Shown piece by piece: positions 53,864 to 62,789 of a stretch of 64,000 bases of DNA (positions are counted from its first letter, which is position 1; each line of letters starts with the position of its first letter). A program made the position numbers and the translations under genes. The stretch is from Sporocytophaga sp. Its GTDB lineage: Bacteria > Bacteroidota > Bacteroidia > Cytophagales > Cytophagaceae. The notes beneath the pieces were generated by a model. That model saw nothing but the letters and a program-made list of their open reading frames with translations, ran no database searches and was not told the origin of the DNA. The stretch covers positions 248,001 through 312,000 of the forward strand of contig NZ_JAGHZZ010000001.1 in the NCBI RefSeq assembly GCF_017745095.1, written 5' to 3'.

Positions 53864-56227
53864 ATGAAAAAAACATTACTTTTTGTTTTCAACTTATTGC
53901 TCATGGCAATAATAGCAAAAGGGCAGTCCCCCGGACTTCATCCTTATAATTTTTATGATGACTTTAGCACCGCTACTTCTTATGACAGTACTGCATGGTA
54001 CAGCAATGTGCCAATCTATTCACTGGAAAGGAATGGAGATGGGAAATTAGCCATACACGTATCTTCCGCAGATCCATATTTTAATTCTTTTGGAATCAGT
54101 TTTCAAAGGCCGATAGATCTAAGCTCTAATGCAGTTTTAGATTTTAATGTAGAGAATGCTGGTGCTGCTGAGCTGTCAATCAACTTCAGTCTGGTGGATA
54201 TTAATAATACTCTGTTAAGCGTTGAAAAGGACACTGGAAATGGCACCTGGTCAAATCCGAAGAGAGTTTTTTCTGCTACAGTAGAACCAAATTCAGTAAA
54301 GCAGATACAGAAAGATTTGAGCGAAGGCTATGCAGTTAAGAATTGGAACTGTACTGATGCTTGGGATTGCCCAAGTGTAAGAACAGACTTTAATTGGGAG
54401 AAAGTCGTCGGAGTTATTCTCACCTTTAATGGAGGATCGTTTTCTGTATTTAATCAAAATGTTTATTTCCGTCAGTTTAAACTTGGTGTACCTACATGTA
54501 TGGAAATGCCCCAATCTATTGTCGGAGTGGATACCATTTGTCAAAACACTAATGGAGTTCAATATTCTGTGCCATTGGTTATAGATGCAACCAATTACAC
54601 CTGGACTGTGCCTGATGATGCTACAATAGTTTCAGGTCAAGGCTCTAATGCGATTGTAGTAAACTTTGGCTCTAAAGGAGGAGTAGTATCTGTGAAGCCT
54701 TCAATGGAAGGTTGTGATGGTCCAGTAAGATCAAAGAAAGTTGAATTGATTAAAATATTTTCCAATACATCCCTAAATGGGCCTATTACTGTTTGTGGCA
54801 ATACTGAAAGGACCTATTCAGTAGTGGCGGATAATTCTGTAACTGGTTATTTGTGGCATATTCCTGATGGAGCGTCAATAATAAAGACGGAAGGAAATTC
54901 TGCCAATATTAAATTTGCTAATTCTTCAGGAGATGTTTATGTGGAATTGACAAACTCCTGCGGAACAGCAGAATCTTCTAAAATATCTGTAGTCGTAGAT
55001 TCAGTGGGCGATGCACCAGTTATCGGAAAGAATGGTTATTTGTTAACATCATCGGATGCATCCTACTATCAATGGTATAGATACAGTGAGCCCATTGAAG
55101 GAGCAAACAGTAAGGAATATACTATTACAATATCCGGAGAATATAAAGTTAATATTTCTCAGGATGTATGTCCTAACTTTTCTAATTCTGAGTTTGCCGC
55201 AATTTCTATGTTAAATGGAGTTAATAAAACATTTGTTCGTGATGATTTTGGCACAGTAGAACCCTATACAAACGTGGCATCCGGATATCCTATGACCTGG
55301 TGGGCTTCTTCCGTATATCAATTGACAAGAAATGGTGATGGTAAATTAAAAGTTGATGTTACAAATGGAGATCCAAATTGGAGTTCATTTGGTCTTCAAT
55401 GGGCAAGCGAAAGTACTGATTCAACATTAGACCTTACCAATAATGCGAATATCCATTTAATTGTAGAAAATACAACAGATATAGATCTGGATTTTTGGGT
55501 TCAGCTTACAGATATAAATGGAGTTACAGTTAATGTCTTAAAACCTGATGGAGAGTGGGAGTTATGGAAAACTGTTACTGCAGAGACTTTAATTCCTGCA
55601 AATACTGAAAAGGCTGTCGATATTGATCTTACAGGAGGTATTGCCATTGATTGGGCTAACTGTCTTTGTCCCGTTGCATTTGATTGGACTAAAGTGAAGA
55701 ATATTATATTTCAGGCCAACCCTGGAGCTGGTAGTATTTACGATACAGAAATCTTTAATGGGACAATTTATCTGAAGGACTTTATGCTTGGCACTTATAT
55801 TGAACAGGAAGGCTCATCACTAAAGGCTTCTGAAGCAAGATCCTATAAATGGAAAAGAAGTGGACATGTTATTGAAGGTGCGAATCAAAGAATCTTTACT
55901 CCTGTGCAAAGCGGTGATTATAACGTAGAGTTGGAAGATATAGATGGAACAAAATTTGAATCTTCAAATATCTCCTTTGTTATAACTGGCGTTGATAACA
56001 AGCACGATAAAGTATATAATGTATATCCTAATCCTTCAGAAGGTATTTATAACTTTACTTCAGAAGCCTTGTCTGAAGTTACGGTTACAGATGGCCTTGG
56101 AAGAACTGTTCTGGCTCAAAGTGGAAGGTTACTGCAGCTTGATCTGACATCTTTATCCAAAGGATTTTATTATCTAAAGGTAAAGCAAGGTAATGAAGAG
56201 TTTACAGAGAAGTTGATTAAGTACTAA
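53864..56227 (+). CDS. Large secreted T9SS protein with duplicated beta-sandwich modules
   Basis: 787 residues: signal peptide (LFVFNLLLMAIIAKGQ), module A1 (about 25-210, DDFSTATSYDSTAWYS), two PKD-like repeats (about 215-380), an Ig-like unit (YQWYRYSEPIEGANSKEYTI), module A2 (about 460-640, DDFGTVEPYTNVASG), a second Ig-like unit (YKWKRSGHVIEGANQRIFTP), and a T9SS C-terminal domain (VYPNPSEGIYNF to FTEKLIKY). A1 and A2 share ERNGDGKL/TRNGDGKL and FGxxxQRP/QWA blocks, so the protein arose by internal duplication. The sandwich modules resemble carbohydrate-binding modules and suggest polysaccharide attachment, but no glycosidase domain is present. Confidence 0.85.
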   Translation: MKKTLLFVFNLLLMAIIAKGQSPGLHPYNFYDDFSTATSYDSTAWYSNVPIYSLERNGDGKLAIHVSSADPYFNSFGISFQRPIDLSSNAVLDFNVENAGAAELSINFSLVDINNTLLSVEKDTGNGTWSNPKRVFSATVEPNSVKQIQKDLSEGYAVKNWNCTDAWDCPSVRTDFNWEKVVGVILTFNGGSFSVFNQNVYFRQFKLGVPTCMEMPQSIVGVDTICQNTNGVQYSVPLVIDATNYTWTVPDDATIVSGQGSNAIVVNFGSKGGVVSVKPSMEGCDGPVRSKKVELIKIFSNTSLNGPITVCGNTERTYSVVADNSVTGYLWHIPDGASIIKTEGNSANIKFANSSGDVYVELTNSCGTAESSKISVVVDSVGDAPVIGKNGYLLTSSDASYYQWYRYSEPIEGANSKEYTITISGEYKVNISQDVCPNFSNSEFAAISMLNGVNKTFVRDDFGTVEPYTNVASGYPMTWWASSVYQLTRNGDGKLKVDVTNGDPNWSSFGLQWASESTDSTLDLTNNANIHLIVENTTDIDLDFWVQLTDINGVTVNVLKPDGEWELWKTVTAETLIPANTEKAVDIDLTGGIAIDWANCLCPVAFDWTKVKNIIFQANPGAGSIYDTEIFNGTIYLKDFMLGTYIEQEGSSLKASEARSYKWKRSGHVIEGANQRIFTPVQSGDYNVELEDIDGTKFESSNISFVITGVDNKHDKVYNVYPNPSEGIYNFTSEALSEVTVTDGLGRTVLAQSGRLLQLDLTSLSKGFYYLKVKQGNEEFTEKLIKY

Positions 56228-56242
56228 GTTATTATAAAAATA

Positions 56243-56293
56243 AAAAAAACGTTGCATCAGTCTTGATCTAAGACAGGTGCAACGTTTTTTTTC
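56243..56293 (+). terminator. Rho-independent terminator
   Basis: AAAACGTTGCA (56246-56256) is exactly complementary to 56278-56288, with an inner AGTCTT/AAGACa stem, then T8. Confidence 0.92.
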
Positions 56294-56813
56294 TGAGCTG
56301 TCTTTAAAAAGAAAATACATAGATACTGCTCGTTAATCAGTATTTGCTGAGGAAAAACTATTTTTTAAAATGATTAATCTTTTCAACTATGTCATATAGC
56401 ATTGAAGGATGAGCATAAATTTTTCTTTAAACTTATAAAATACCTCTTTGAGTATCTTGTAAATAATTATGATTTTTTGAGCTCTGAAATTTTTTATCAA
56501 CGCAAATAAATTTCGATGAATAAATTTAACATTGCATATATCAAGACAGGTAAGAATTTTTGATTTTGTTACTATCCAGGAAAAAGTAAGTCCTAGATAT
56601 AAAATGGGACTTAAAGAAACAAAAATTTGTATGAAATGATTTTACAAGTATTGAAAATAAAATTTTTAATGTGAAAATTGCGCGCTATAGTCGATAAATA
56701 TATCTTTTTAGTCTATTTGTTTAAATTTTCAGATATAAAATATTTTCTGACAGTTAATTCAACATATTTTATTTTCTATCAATTATAATTTTTAAACCAA
56801 ACCAAAAAAAACA
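56294..56813. other. AT-rich non-coding gap
   Basis: About 520 bp of very AT-rich DNA with no credible ORF, repeat copy or strong hairpin. It presumably contains the promoter of the next secreted protein, but no TAnnTTTG match was found. Confidence 0.55.
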
Positions 56814-57875
56814 ATGAAAAAGATCAAATTTTTAGCAGCAGCATTATGCTTATGCTCAGGGAGCTTATTTGCTCAGAATCCAACTTATACACCAGGGCAA
56901 GATATCAAAGCGGGAAGAACTACAGATGCTTACAGGGTATGTGGAAATACCTCAAGTGCTGACGGTCCAACAATCGAATTTGTTGGGAATAGTAATTCAG
57001 ATCAACCAGGCGCGCTTAATTTGTTAGCAGGTTCCACAACATATTGGAGAGCAATTAACTTTACAAAGGAAACTGGGACTACATCATCTCCAGGTTGGAA
57101 GGGCCTAGCTACATTAACCAGAGAAGGTGGTTTTGGAATAGGAGCATTTAATTCTTCTTGGGAATTAAGAGCTTCATTTCAACTTGATAAAACCTATAAC
57201 AGAGTTACCATGGGAACAATGGGACTTAATACATTAAGTGATGGTACAACAATAGACAGAACAGTTGCCGCATATTCTGGTGGAATTGGATATATCGGTT
57301 TTAATACAGCTCGTCAGAGTGATAATGGGTTTCACCTTTTGACTGATGGGACTAAAAATGGAGGTTCGCTAATTTTTGGGACAATTGATGGAGGCCTTAA
57401 TTTTGTAACTTTTAAATCCGGAGCATATAGCGGTGGAGCTTCAGAATCTTGGGCATCTACTGCTCAGGTTGCTGCAGCTATAAGGATGTCAATAAACCCT
57501 AATGGTAAAGTCTTCATTGGAGATCCTGCCAGCGTATCAAATTATGCTACATTAAATGATTTTGGCCTTTATGTAAAAGGCGGAGGAGTGAGAGCAGAGA
57601 GATTTAAATGTGACCTGTCAACCTCAGGATGGGCTGATTATGTATTTGAATCTTCTTATAAGTTAAGGCCACTTTCAGAAGTTGAACAATTTATTAAGGA
57701 AAATAAACATCTTCCAGAAGTTCCTTCAGCAAAGAAAGTTGAATCAGAAGGAATTGACGTTGCTGAGATGGATGCAATTCTTTTAAAGAAAATTGAAGAA
57801 CTGACTCTTTATATGATTGAGCTTAAGAAAGAGAATACAGAAATGAAAAAGGAGCTTGAACTGTTGAAGAAATAG
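56814..57875 (+). CDS. Secreted protein with tail-fibre-like C-terminus
   Basis: 353 residues with a signal peptide (FLAAALCLCSGSLFAQ). The centre is glycine/asparagine-rich beta sequence of a type seen in fibre proteins. The C-terminus has the widespread Bacteroidota block DYVFESSYKLRPLSEVE, FIKENKHLPEVPSA and IDVAEMDAILLKKIEELTLY, and then a Lys/Glu coiled coil. This block resembles the intramolecular-chaperone end of tail-fibre proteins, but no autocleavage site was identified. There is no T9SS signal. A second secreted protein follows 66 bp later. Confidence 0.75.
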   Translation: MKKIKFLAAALCLCSGSLFAQNPTYTPGQDIKAGRTTDAYRVCGNTSSADGPTIEFVGNSNSDQPGALNLLAGSTTYWRAINFTKETGTTSSPGWKGLATLTREGGFGIGAFNSSWELRASFQLDKTYNRVTMGTMGLNTLSDGTTIDRTVAAYSGGIGYIGFNTARQSDNGFHLLTDGTKNGGSLIFGTIDGGLNFVTFKSGAYSGGASESWASTAQVAAAIRMSINPNGKVFIGDPASVSNYATLNDFGLYVKGGGVRAERFKCDLSTSGWADYVFESSYKLRPLSEVEQFIKENKHLPEVPSAKKVESEGIDVAEMDAILLKKIEELTLYMIELKKENTEMKKELELLKK

Positions 57876-57941
57876 TGCTTTCAAAAAGAGATTTTTGACA
57901 GATGCATTTTAAAAAAATCATGATTATTAAGGAAAAGCGCT

Positions 57942-59600
57942 ATGAAAAATAGATATATATTTAATAAACCCTATTATCTGCTGGTTACTGTACTGATGCT
58001 GAAGAGCATTGTCTCATTTGCGCAGGTTCAGAATCCTTATTGGTATTTTCCACCGTATAGGATAGATTTTACCACAGCAACTCCAACGGTTTCATCGATT
58101 GGTACTGGTGCTCTCACTAAAGCTAGTATTGCCAATGGAATACATAATACTTCCGGTAATCTTAGTTTCTATGTTGCTGGTAGTGATGCTCAAGGTCGTA
58201 CCGGGCAAACAGGAGATCTTTACATTGATCAATTGGGTAAGGAAGAGTTGATTATTCCGGTTCCAGGAGAGTGTAACAGTTATTATGTCTTGGGGTATAC
58301 TACGGTAAATGGTATAAAAAATGGGATAGCTGTTACTTCCTATTATTTAGTTTATTCGAAGGTTTCAGTTAATTCCAATGGTACTTGGACTTCAACTTCT
58401 GGAGGATATATTCCAATAGATGACCCATCTGATGCGACTTATGCTTCGTCCATCCCTTTTGAAGATGGATCAAGTTTCGCTTCTTATTTATACATTTTGG
58501 ATGGTTCGGAACACACCATAACAAGATATAAAGTTACAAGCAGTGGAATTGATATGGGTGTGCAGCTATCAAATACTTCAGGTTTTTTCAAAGGATATGA
58601 GCTGGAGCTTTCTCACGATCAAAGGTATTTAGCTTTTGGCACTCAGGCGAGTGATGTACCATATATATATGTGTATAACCTTGACAACAATACTTATGAG
58701 ACGTATTTTCCATTTTCGAATTGGGGAAGAATTGCAGGGGTCGAATTTTCAAAGGATGGCAAAAGTATATTTGCAGCTGAATATATTACAAATAAAATTT
58801 ACAAAATTGATTTGAATAGTCACGCCAGTACTGAAGTGCAAGGATCCTTTGGTCTGGGTACTTCTCAGCTTGAACTTGCTTATGATGGTTACATTTATGC
58901 CTCTAATGGAACTCAATTAAAAGGTTTTGATCCTAGTGCGGCTAGCCCTTCGATTGTAAAAACTATTAATGTAAGCAACCCAATCTCTTATGATGCAGAT
59001 GGAAATGTTTATACGCTGGTAGATCAGATAGATGGTTTAAAATATTCTGCACCATTTTCTATTCCATCATGTCTTGGCTTAAAGACTTATAGTGGAGTTA
59101 ATTCGGGTAGTGGAGGAGGTCTTCCTAGTATGACTCAAAATTATGAGATAATAAAGACCTCTGGTTCTGTGATTGTCAATACTTCTACCAGTGTTACTTT
59201 TAAAGCGGGTGTTTCAATTGATATGGAACCAGGTTTCGAAGCTCAGAACGGTAGTATTTTTGATGCATCAATTCAGAGCTGTGCTGCAGCGCAAATACCC
59301 AATTGCTCTTCAACATATCGAATGGCTGAGGAATCATTTGATGTGGCGTTGACTAGTAGCTTGGTACTTTCTCCAAATCCTACTTCAGGGAATTTTTCTG
59401 TACAATGTAATTTTGAGCTATCTGAAAATGTAATTGGTACAATAAGCAATAGTCAAGGAGAGGCTGTAATGACAATTACACCAGGTATGTTCAATGGCAA
59501 TATGCTTGAAGTTAGTATGGGAGGTTTTCCAAAAGGACTATACTATTTGAATATCAAGAATGGAAATGAACAGTATGGGAAAAAAGTAGTGATTCAATAA
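57942..59600 (+). CDS. Secreted T9SS protein with beta-propeller and beta-helix anchor
   Basis: 552 residues: signal peptide (LLVTVLMLKSIVSFAQ), a propeller-like region (FYVAGSDAQGR, LELSHDQRYLAFGTQ, GVEFSKDGKSIFAAEYITNKIYKID, LELAYDGYIYASNG), then a short beta-stack (SGSVIVNTSTSVTFKAGVSI, then DMEPGFEAQNGSIFDA) typical of surface proteins, and a T9SS C-terminal domain (LSPNPTSGNFSV to YGKKVVIQ). No catalytic residues were recognised. It lies in tandem with the fibre-like protein and may share its transcript. Confidence 0.82.
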   Translation: MKNRYIFNKPYYLLVTVLMLKSIVSFAQVQNPYWYFPPYRIDFTTATPTVSSIGTGALTKASIANGIHNTSGNLSFYVAGSDAQGRTGQTGDLYIDQLGKEELIIPVPGECNSYYVLGYTTVNGIKNGIAVTSYYLVYSKVSVNSNGTWTSTSGGYIPIDDPSDATYASSIPFEDGSSFASYLYILDGSEHTITRYKVTSSGIDMGVQLSNTSGFFKGYELELSHDQRYLAFGTQASDVPYIYVYNLDNNTYETYFPFSNWGRIAGVEFSKDGKSIFAAEYITNKIYKIDLNSHASTEVQGSFGLGTSQLELAYDGYIYASNGTQLKGFDPSAASPSIVKTINVSNPISYDADGNVYTLVDQIDGLKYSAPFSIPSCLGLKTYSGVNSGSGGGLPSMTQNYEIIKTSGSVIVNTSTSVTFKAGVSIDMEPGFEAQNGSIFDASIQSCAAAQIPNCSSTYRMAEESFDVALTSSLVLSPNPTSGNFSVQCNFELSENVIGTISNSQGEAVMTITPGMFNGNMLEVSMGGFPKGLYYLNIKNGNEQYGKKVVIQ

Positions 59601-59665
59601 CTATATATTTCAAAACGAATATTGTGTTCTTTGTTCTTAGACAAGATTATTGAGATCATTTTTTG

Positions 59666-59694
59666 TAGGGTTGTCTTGAAGTTTGACAACCCTA
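59666..59694. terminator. Bidirectional hairpin between convergent genes
   Basis: TAGGGTTGTC (59666-59675) is exactly complementary to 59685-59694. It is preceded by a T-rich tract and followed by AT-rich sequence. Confidence 0.7.
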
Positions 59695-59733
59695 TAATTT
59701 AAATGGTTAAAATCAATGATGATTTCTGGCACA

Positions 59734-60561
59734 TTAACTATTTATGTCTTTATACCTATCCACATAATCCGAAATCAACCCATCCACTCCCATCTCTATC
59801 AGCTTCTTCATCTCTGCAACTTCATTCACTGTCCAGGGAATAATTTTCATATTATTATCTTTTGCAAACTTCATCAATTCCTTATCAACAAGTATATACT
59901 CAGGGCTGTAAATAGCAGGAATAAATCCTAGCATTGAAAGATTCTCCCGAAAGCTTGATGTGTTTTCAACAAGAAAGGATAAAGTTATATCAGGGCGGGT
60001 TTTATGAAGATATTGAAGAGGGCGTAAATCAAAGCACTGCACAATTGTTCTGTCAAGAATACCTTTCTTCTGAAGAACTTCTATCAGAAGATCTGTAAAC
60101 TCTTCATATGGCGGATGAAAAATATTGTCGCCTTCTATAGTTGATTTGATCTCTATGTTATAAAATAATTTCGGGTGATTCAATGATGAAGCATGTGCTT
60201 CTGCGGAATCTATAACATCCTCCAGAAGTGGCTTGTAAACGAGCATTTTTTTCTGTTTGGGAAATCTTGGATGTACTTTACTTCCGCAGTCATAAGTTTT
60301 TATTTCTTCATAAGTCATTTCGAATAACTTATAATTTCTTTCTTCCTCTTCTTTGATTTCAGATCCATCAGGCTTAAGGCAAAACTCGTGAGAGAAAAAA
60401 GGATCATGTGATACAACAACCTTCTTATCTTTGCTGATCACAACATCCATTTCCAGTGTAGTCACACCAAGATCTATTGCTTTTAAGAAACCAGGAATAG
60501 AATTCTCTGGCATCAGCCCTCTGCAGCCTCTGTGGCCTTCAAAATCAAATTTATGTTTCAT
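59734..60561 (-). CDS. Glycerophosphodiester phosphodiesterase
   Basis: A 275-residue GDPD-family enzyme that cleaves deacylated phospholipid headgroups to glycerol-3-phosphate and an alcohol. Catalytic and metal residues are in FEGHRGCRGLMPENS (His10, Arg11, Glu), LEMDVVISKDKKVVVSHDP and NIEIKST, and the C-terminal IPWTVNE motif is present. No signal peptide is seen, so it is probably cytoplasmic. It lies 11 bp after the mechanosensitive channel gene on the same strand. Its product could feed GlpD at 25340. Confidence 0.94.
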   Translation of the reverse strand: MKHKFDFEGHRGCRGLMPENSIPGFLKAIDLGVTTLEMDVVISKDKKVVVSHDPFFSHEFCLKPDGSEIKEEEERNYKLFEMTYEEIKTYDCGSKVHPRFPKQKKMLVYKPLLEDVIDSAEAHASSLNHPKLFYNIEIKSTIEGDNIFHPPYEEFTDLLIEVLQKKGILDRTIVQCFDLRPLQYLHKTRPDITLSFLVENTSSFRENLSMLGFIPAIYSPEYILVDKELMKFAKDNNMKIIPWTVNEVAEMKKLIEMGVDGLISDYVDRYKDINS

Positions 60562-60572
60562 TTTAAAAAGTA

Positions 60573-61490
60573 TTATAAGTTGGAATCTTCAAGTTTTAAT
60601 ATTGAAGGATGTTGAGGTTCTGTTGATGTGTCTTCTTGTAACCTTGCAGGGAAAGGAATGACTATTGAATTTGCTCTGAAGAGCTTTTGAATATTAATAA
60701 TAGCATTATGCTTTACCAATGATACATTCTTTGTAAGTGTCAGGTTTACCCAAAGACGAAGAATAAGATTAACAGAAGTCTCACCAAAATTGTCAAAATA
60801 TACTTCAACGTTTTTGCTTGTATCTCTTCCCGGAACACTTTCAAGAGCGACTTTTGCTAGGTTGGCAACCTTTTCCAGGTCATCGGTATAGGAAACACCG
60901 ACAACAAATTCAATCCTTCTCTCACCGAACGTCGTAAAATTTTTAATAGGCTTCTGAAAGACTTCTTTAGAAGGAATAATCACTTCCTGTCCTTCAAAAG
61001 TTTTTATGTGTATGGCACGTATATCTATTTCTGAGATAATGCCGGAGTAGCTGTTTGTTTCTACATGGTCTCCTACTTTAAATGGTTTTTTAACAGCAAG
61101 CATAAAACCTGAGATAAGGTTGGTTGCAAGATCCTGAAAGGCAAAGCTGAGGGCAAGGCCAATGATACCTGCACCGGCAAGAAGTGAGGTAACTGTTTTC
61201 TCAAGATGAAGAATCCCCAGGCAGAAGAAGACTCCTACAAGAATAATGACTATTGATAATATTCTTGTAAGAATTAAAATGATGTCTTCCGAAATGCTTG
61301 TCTTCAAGAGAATTTTATGGGACATCCTTTTAGCAAACCTAGCCAGAATACTAAAGGTCATGAATATAAGTATTGCAGAGATAAAGTTTGGAATCATCAA
61401 TGCAAAGGTTTGAAACCAAGCCAGCAGTTTCTTAAAAATCATTTCATAAGCCTGTGTAAATAGACTTATTTCTACTTTAATGTCTTTCAT
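60573..61490 (-). CDS. MscS family mechanosensitive ion channel
   Basis: A 305-residue small-type MscS channel that opens under membrane tension to release solutes on hypo-osmotic shock. Three hydrophobic helices are near residues 25-130. The pore helix TM3 with small residues is LLAGAGIIGLALSFAFQDLA, followed by GFMLAVKKPFKVGDHVET and the beta domain with EVIIPSKEVFQKPIKNFT. The tail is cytoplasmic. It is transcribed just ahead of the glycerophosphodiesterase. Confidence 0.93.
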   Translation of the reverse strand: MKDIKVEISLFTQAYEMIFKKLLAWFQTFALMIPNFISAILIFMTFSILARFAKRMSHKILLKTSISEDIILILTRILSIVIILVGVFFCLGILHLEKTVTSLLAGAGIIGLALSFAFQDLATNLISGFMLAVKKPFKVGDHVETNSYSGIISEIDIRAIHIKTFEGQEVIIPSKEVFQKPIKNFTTFGERRIEFVVGVSYTDDLEKVANLAKVALESVPGRDTSKNVEVYFDNFGETSVNLILRLWVNLTLTKNVSLVKHNAIINIQKLFRANSIVIPFPARLQEDTSTEPQHPSILKLEDSNL

Positions 61491-61674
61491 TTCTTTGCTC
61501 TAAATGGTTTAATATGATGGTATTATAAGGGATTAAAAGTAACGATTTATAGGCAACTGAAGCAACATAATTTCCAGGAAAATAATTCAGTTAAGCTTTC
61601 GGTATCATCCCTTACATATAGGGAATTCACAACCTTGCTATTTTGTTTTAAAGTATAATCAAAATGATTGTTTT

Positions 61675-61890
61675 ATGGGAAATCAAGGCAAATCAAGTAA
61701 TAAATCGTTGATATCCAAATACGGTTCCAGTAAGAGTGTCTGGAAGGGAGCAGGGATTGCAGCTTTTCTTGGTGTGTTTGGTTATAGCGCTAAATATTTT
61801 CCTTATGTGGGTGAAACAAGTAAAATCAAACAACTGGCTGAAGAAGATCAGTTGATGTATGATAAGGAACGAGCGGAGCTTGAATCCTAA
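61675..61890 (+). CDS. Small protein with one hydrophobic segment, unknown function
   Basis: 71 residues: a Ser/Lys-rich start, a glycine-containing hydrophobic stretch (GAGIAAFLGVFGYSAKYF, residues 25-42) that could be a membrane helix, and an acidic tail. No family is recognised. It precedes the next secreted protein by 58 bp on the same strand. Confidence 0.5.
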   Translation: MGNQGKSSNKSLISKYGSSKSVWKGAGIAAFLGVFGYSAKYFPYVGETSKIKQLAEEDQLMYDKERAELES

Positions 61891-61948
61891 GCGAGGAACT
61901 TATAAAATTTCTGGCAGGTTAGGATTGAGATAACTAAATGTGATGCTG

Positions 61949-62572
61949 ATGAAATATCTGTTGGGATTGATTATTGCATTGAGTTGGGGGTTTAATTCCC
62001 ATGCTCAGACGCCTCAGGATAATAAAGACGATGAGGATTCTTTCATCTGTTATCAGGTGGATGAAAATTCAATAAGTTGTTATTCTGACTACGATCCTGC
62101 CTTTGATGAAACATTTCAACAAGGCGTTACTCCTGAGGGAGATATTTATTCAATGGAAGAAAACGTGATTGAATCTCCGGAGCAGGAAGAAAAAATTTCC
62201 GAGGAATCATATCAAATAGAACCCCTTGAATTGGAAGGTACTCCTCAATGTGAGGCTAATAAGAAGGAAGAGGCAGAAGTGTATAATAGCCCTGAGAATT
62301 ATGAAGATAAATCTAATGATAAGATTTCACAGATAGGGGATCAGGAGCGAGGCGAAAATACAGTAAATGCTGAAGTATGTAACCAACTGGAAAGATCAGA
62401 CGGCAAATCTTTCGGGGAACCTTATGATTTTGAAAAGGCACAATGTTATTGCCCGGACATGGAAACCACCACTGAAGGGGATTATAAATTTGGAAACCCT
62501 GATGAAGAAATTAACCCTGAAGATGTTCATGTAGAAACAAATATTTCGACTGACGAAGGGGGGATATATTAA
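61949..62572 (+). CDS. Acidic secreted protein of unknown function
   Basis: 207 residues from ATG 61949; in-frame GTG 61940 and ATG 61943 are alternatives that add two or three residues. A signal peptide (YLLGLIIALSWGFNSHAQ) is followed by a very Glu/Asp-rich, low-complexity chain with scattered Cys residues (ICYQVDENSISCYSD, QCEANKK, VCNQLER, QCYCPD). No domain is recognised. It may be an extracellular or periplasmic cation-binding or spacer protein, but this is a guess from composition alone. Confidence 0.6.
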   Translation: MKYLLGLIIALSWGFNSHAQTPQDNKDDEDSFICYQVDENSISCYSDYDPAFDETFQQGVTPEGDIYSMEENVIESPEQEEKISEESYQIEPLELEGTPQCEANKKEEAEVYNSPENYEDKSNDKISQIGDQERGENTVNAEVCNQLERSDGKSFGEPYDFEKAQCYCPDMETTTEGDYKFGNPDEEINPEDVHVETNISTDEGGIY

Positions 62573-62605
62573 AAGAACCTCCAAAAGACTCTTTTATCAA
62601 CTCTG

Positions 62606-62636
62606 AAAAGGAAAGGCTGTAACCTTTCCTTTTTTG
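62606..62636 (+). terminator. Rho-independent terminator
   Basis: AAAGGAAAGG (62607-62616) is complementary to CCTTTCCTTT (62623-62632) with a 6-nt loop, and Ts follow. Confidence 0.88.
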
Positions 62637-62789
62637 TATGTTTTCGACCAGAATATTCATAGGCCGTTGAGAACTCTAGTAGATCATTAACGACAATTAA
62701 TTATCTATTATCCCAATATTTTGAGTTATAGTTACAAATTTTTTAGTAATTAATCCCGGTTTAAATATGGTTATGACTTAGATTTGTAT

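Noticed and set aside
62751-62786. Possible fifth copy of the bipartite element before the helicase gene, with TAGATTTG at 62779
   Set aside because: Only the second half (TAATCCCGGTTTAA) is clear; block 1 is not found 75 bp upstream. The TAGATTTG lies 3 bp before the ATG, too close to be its promoter.
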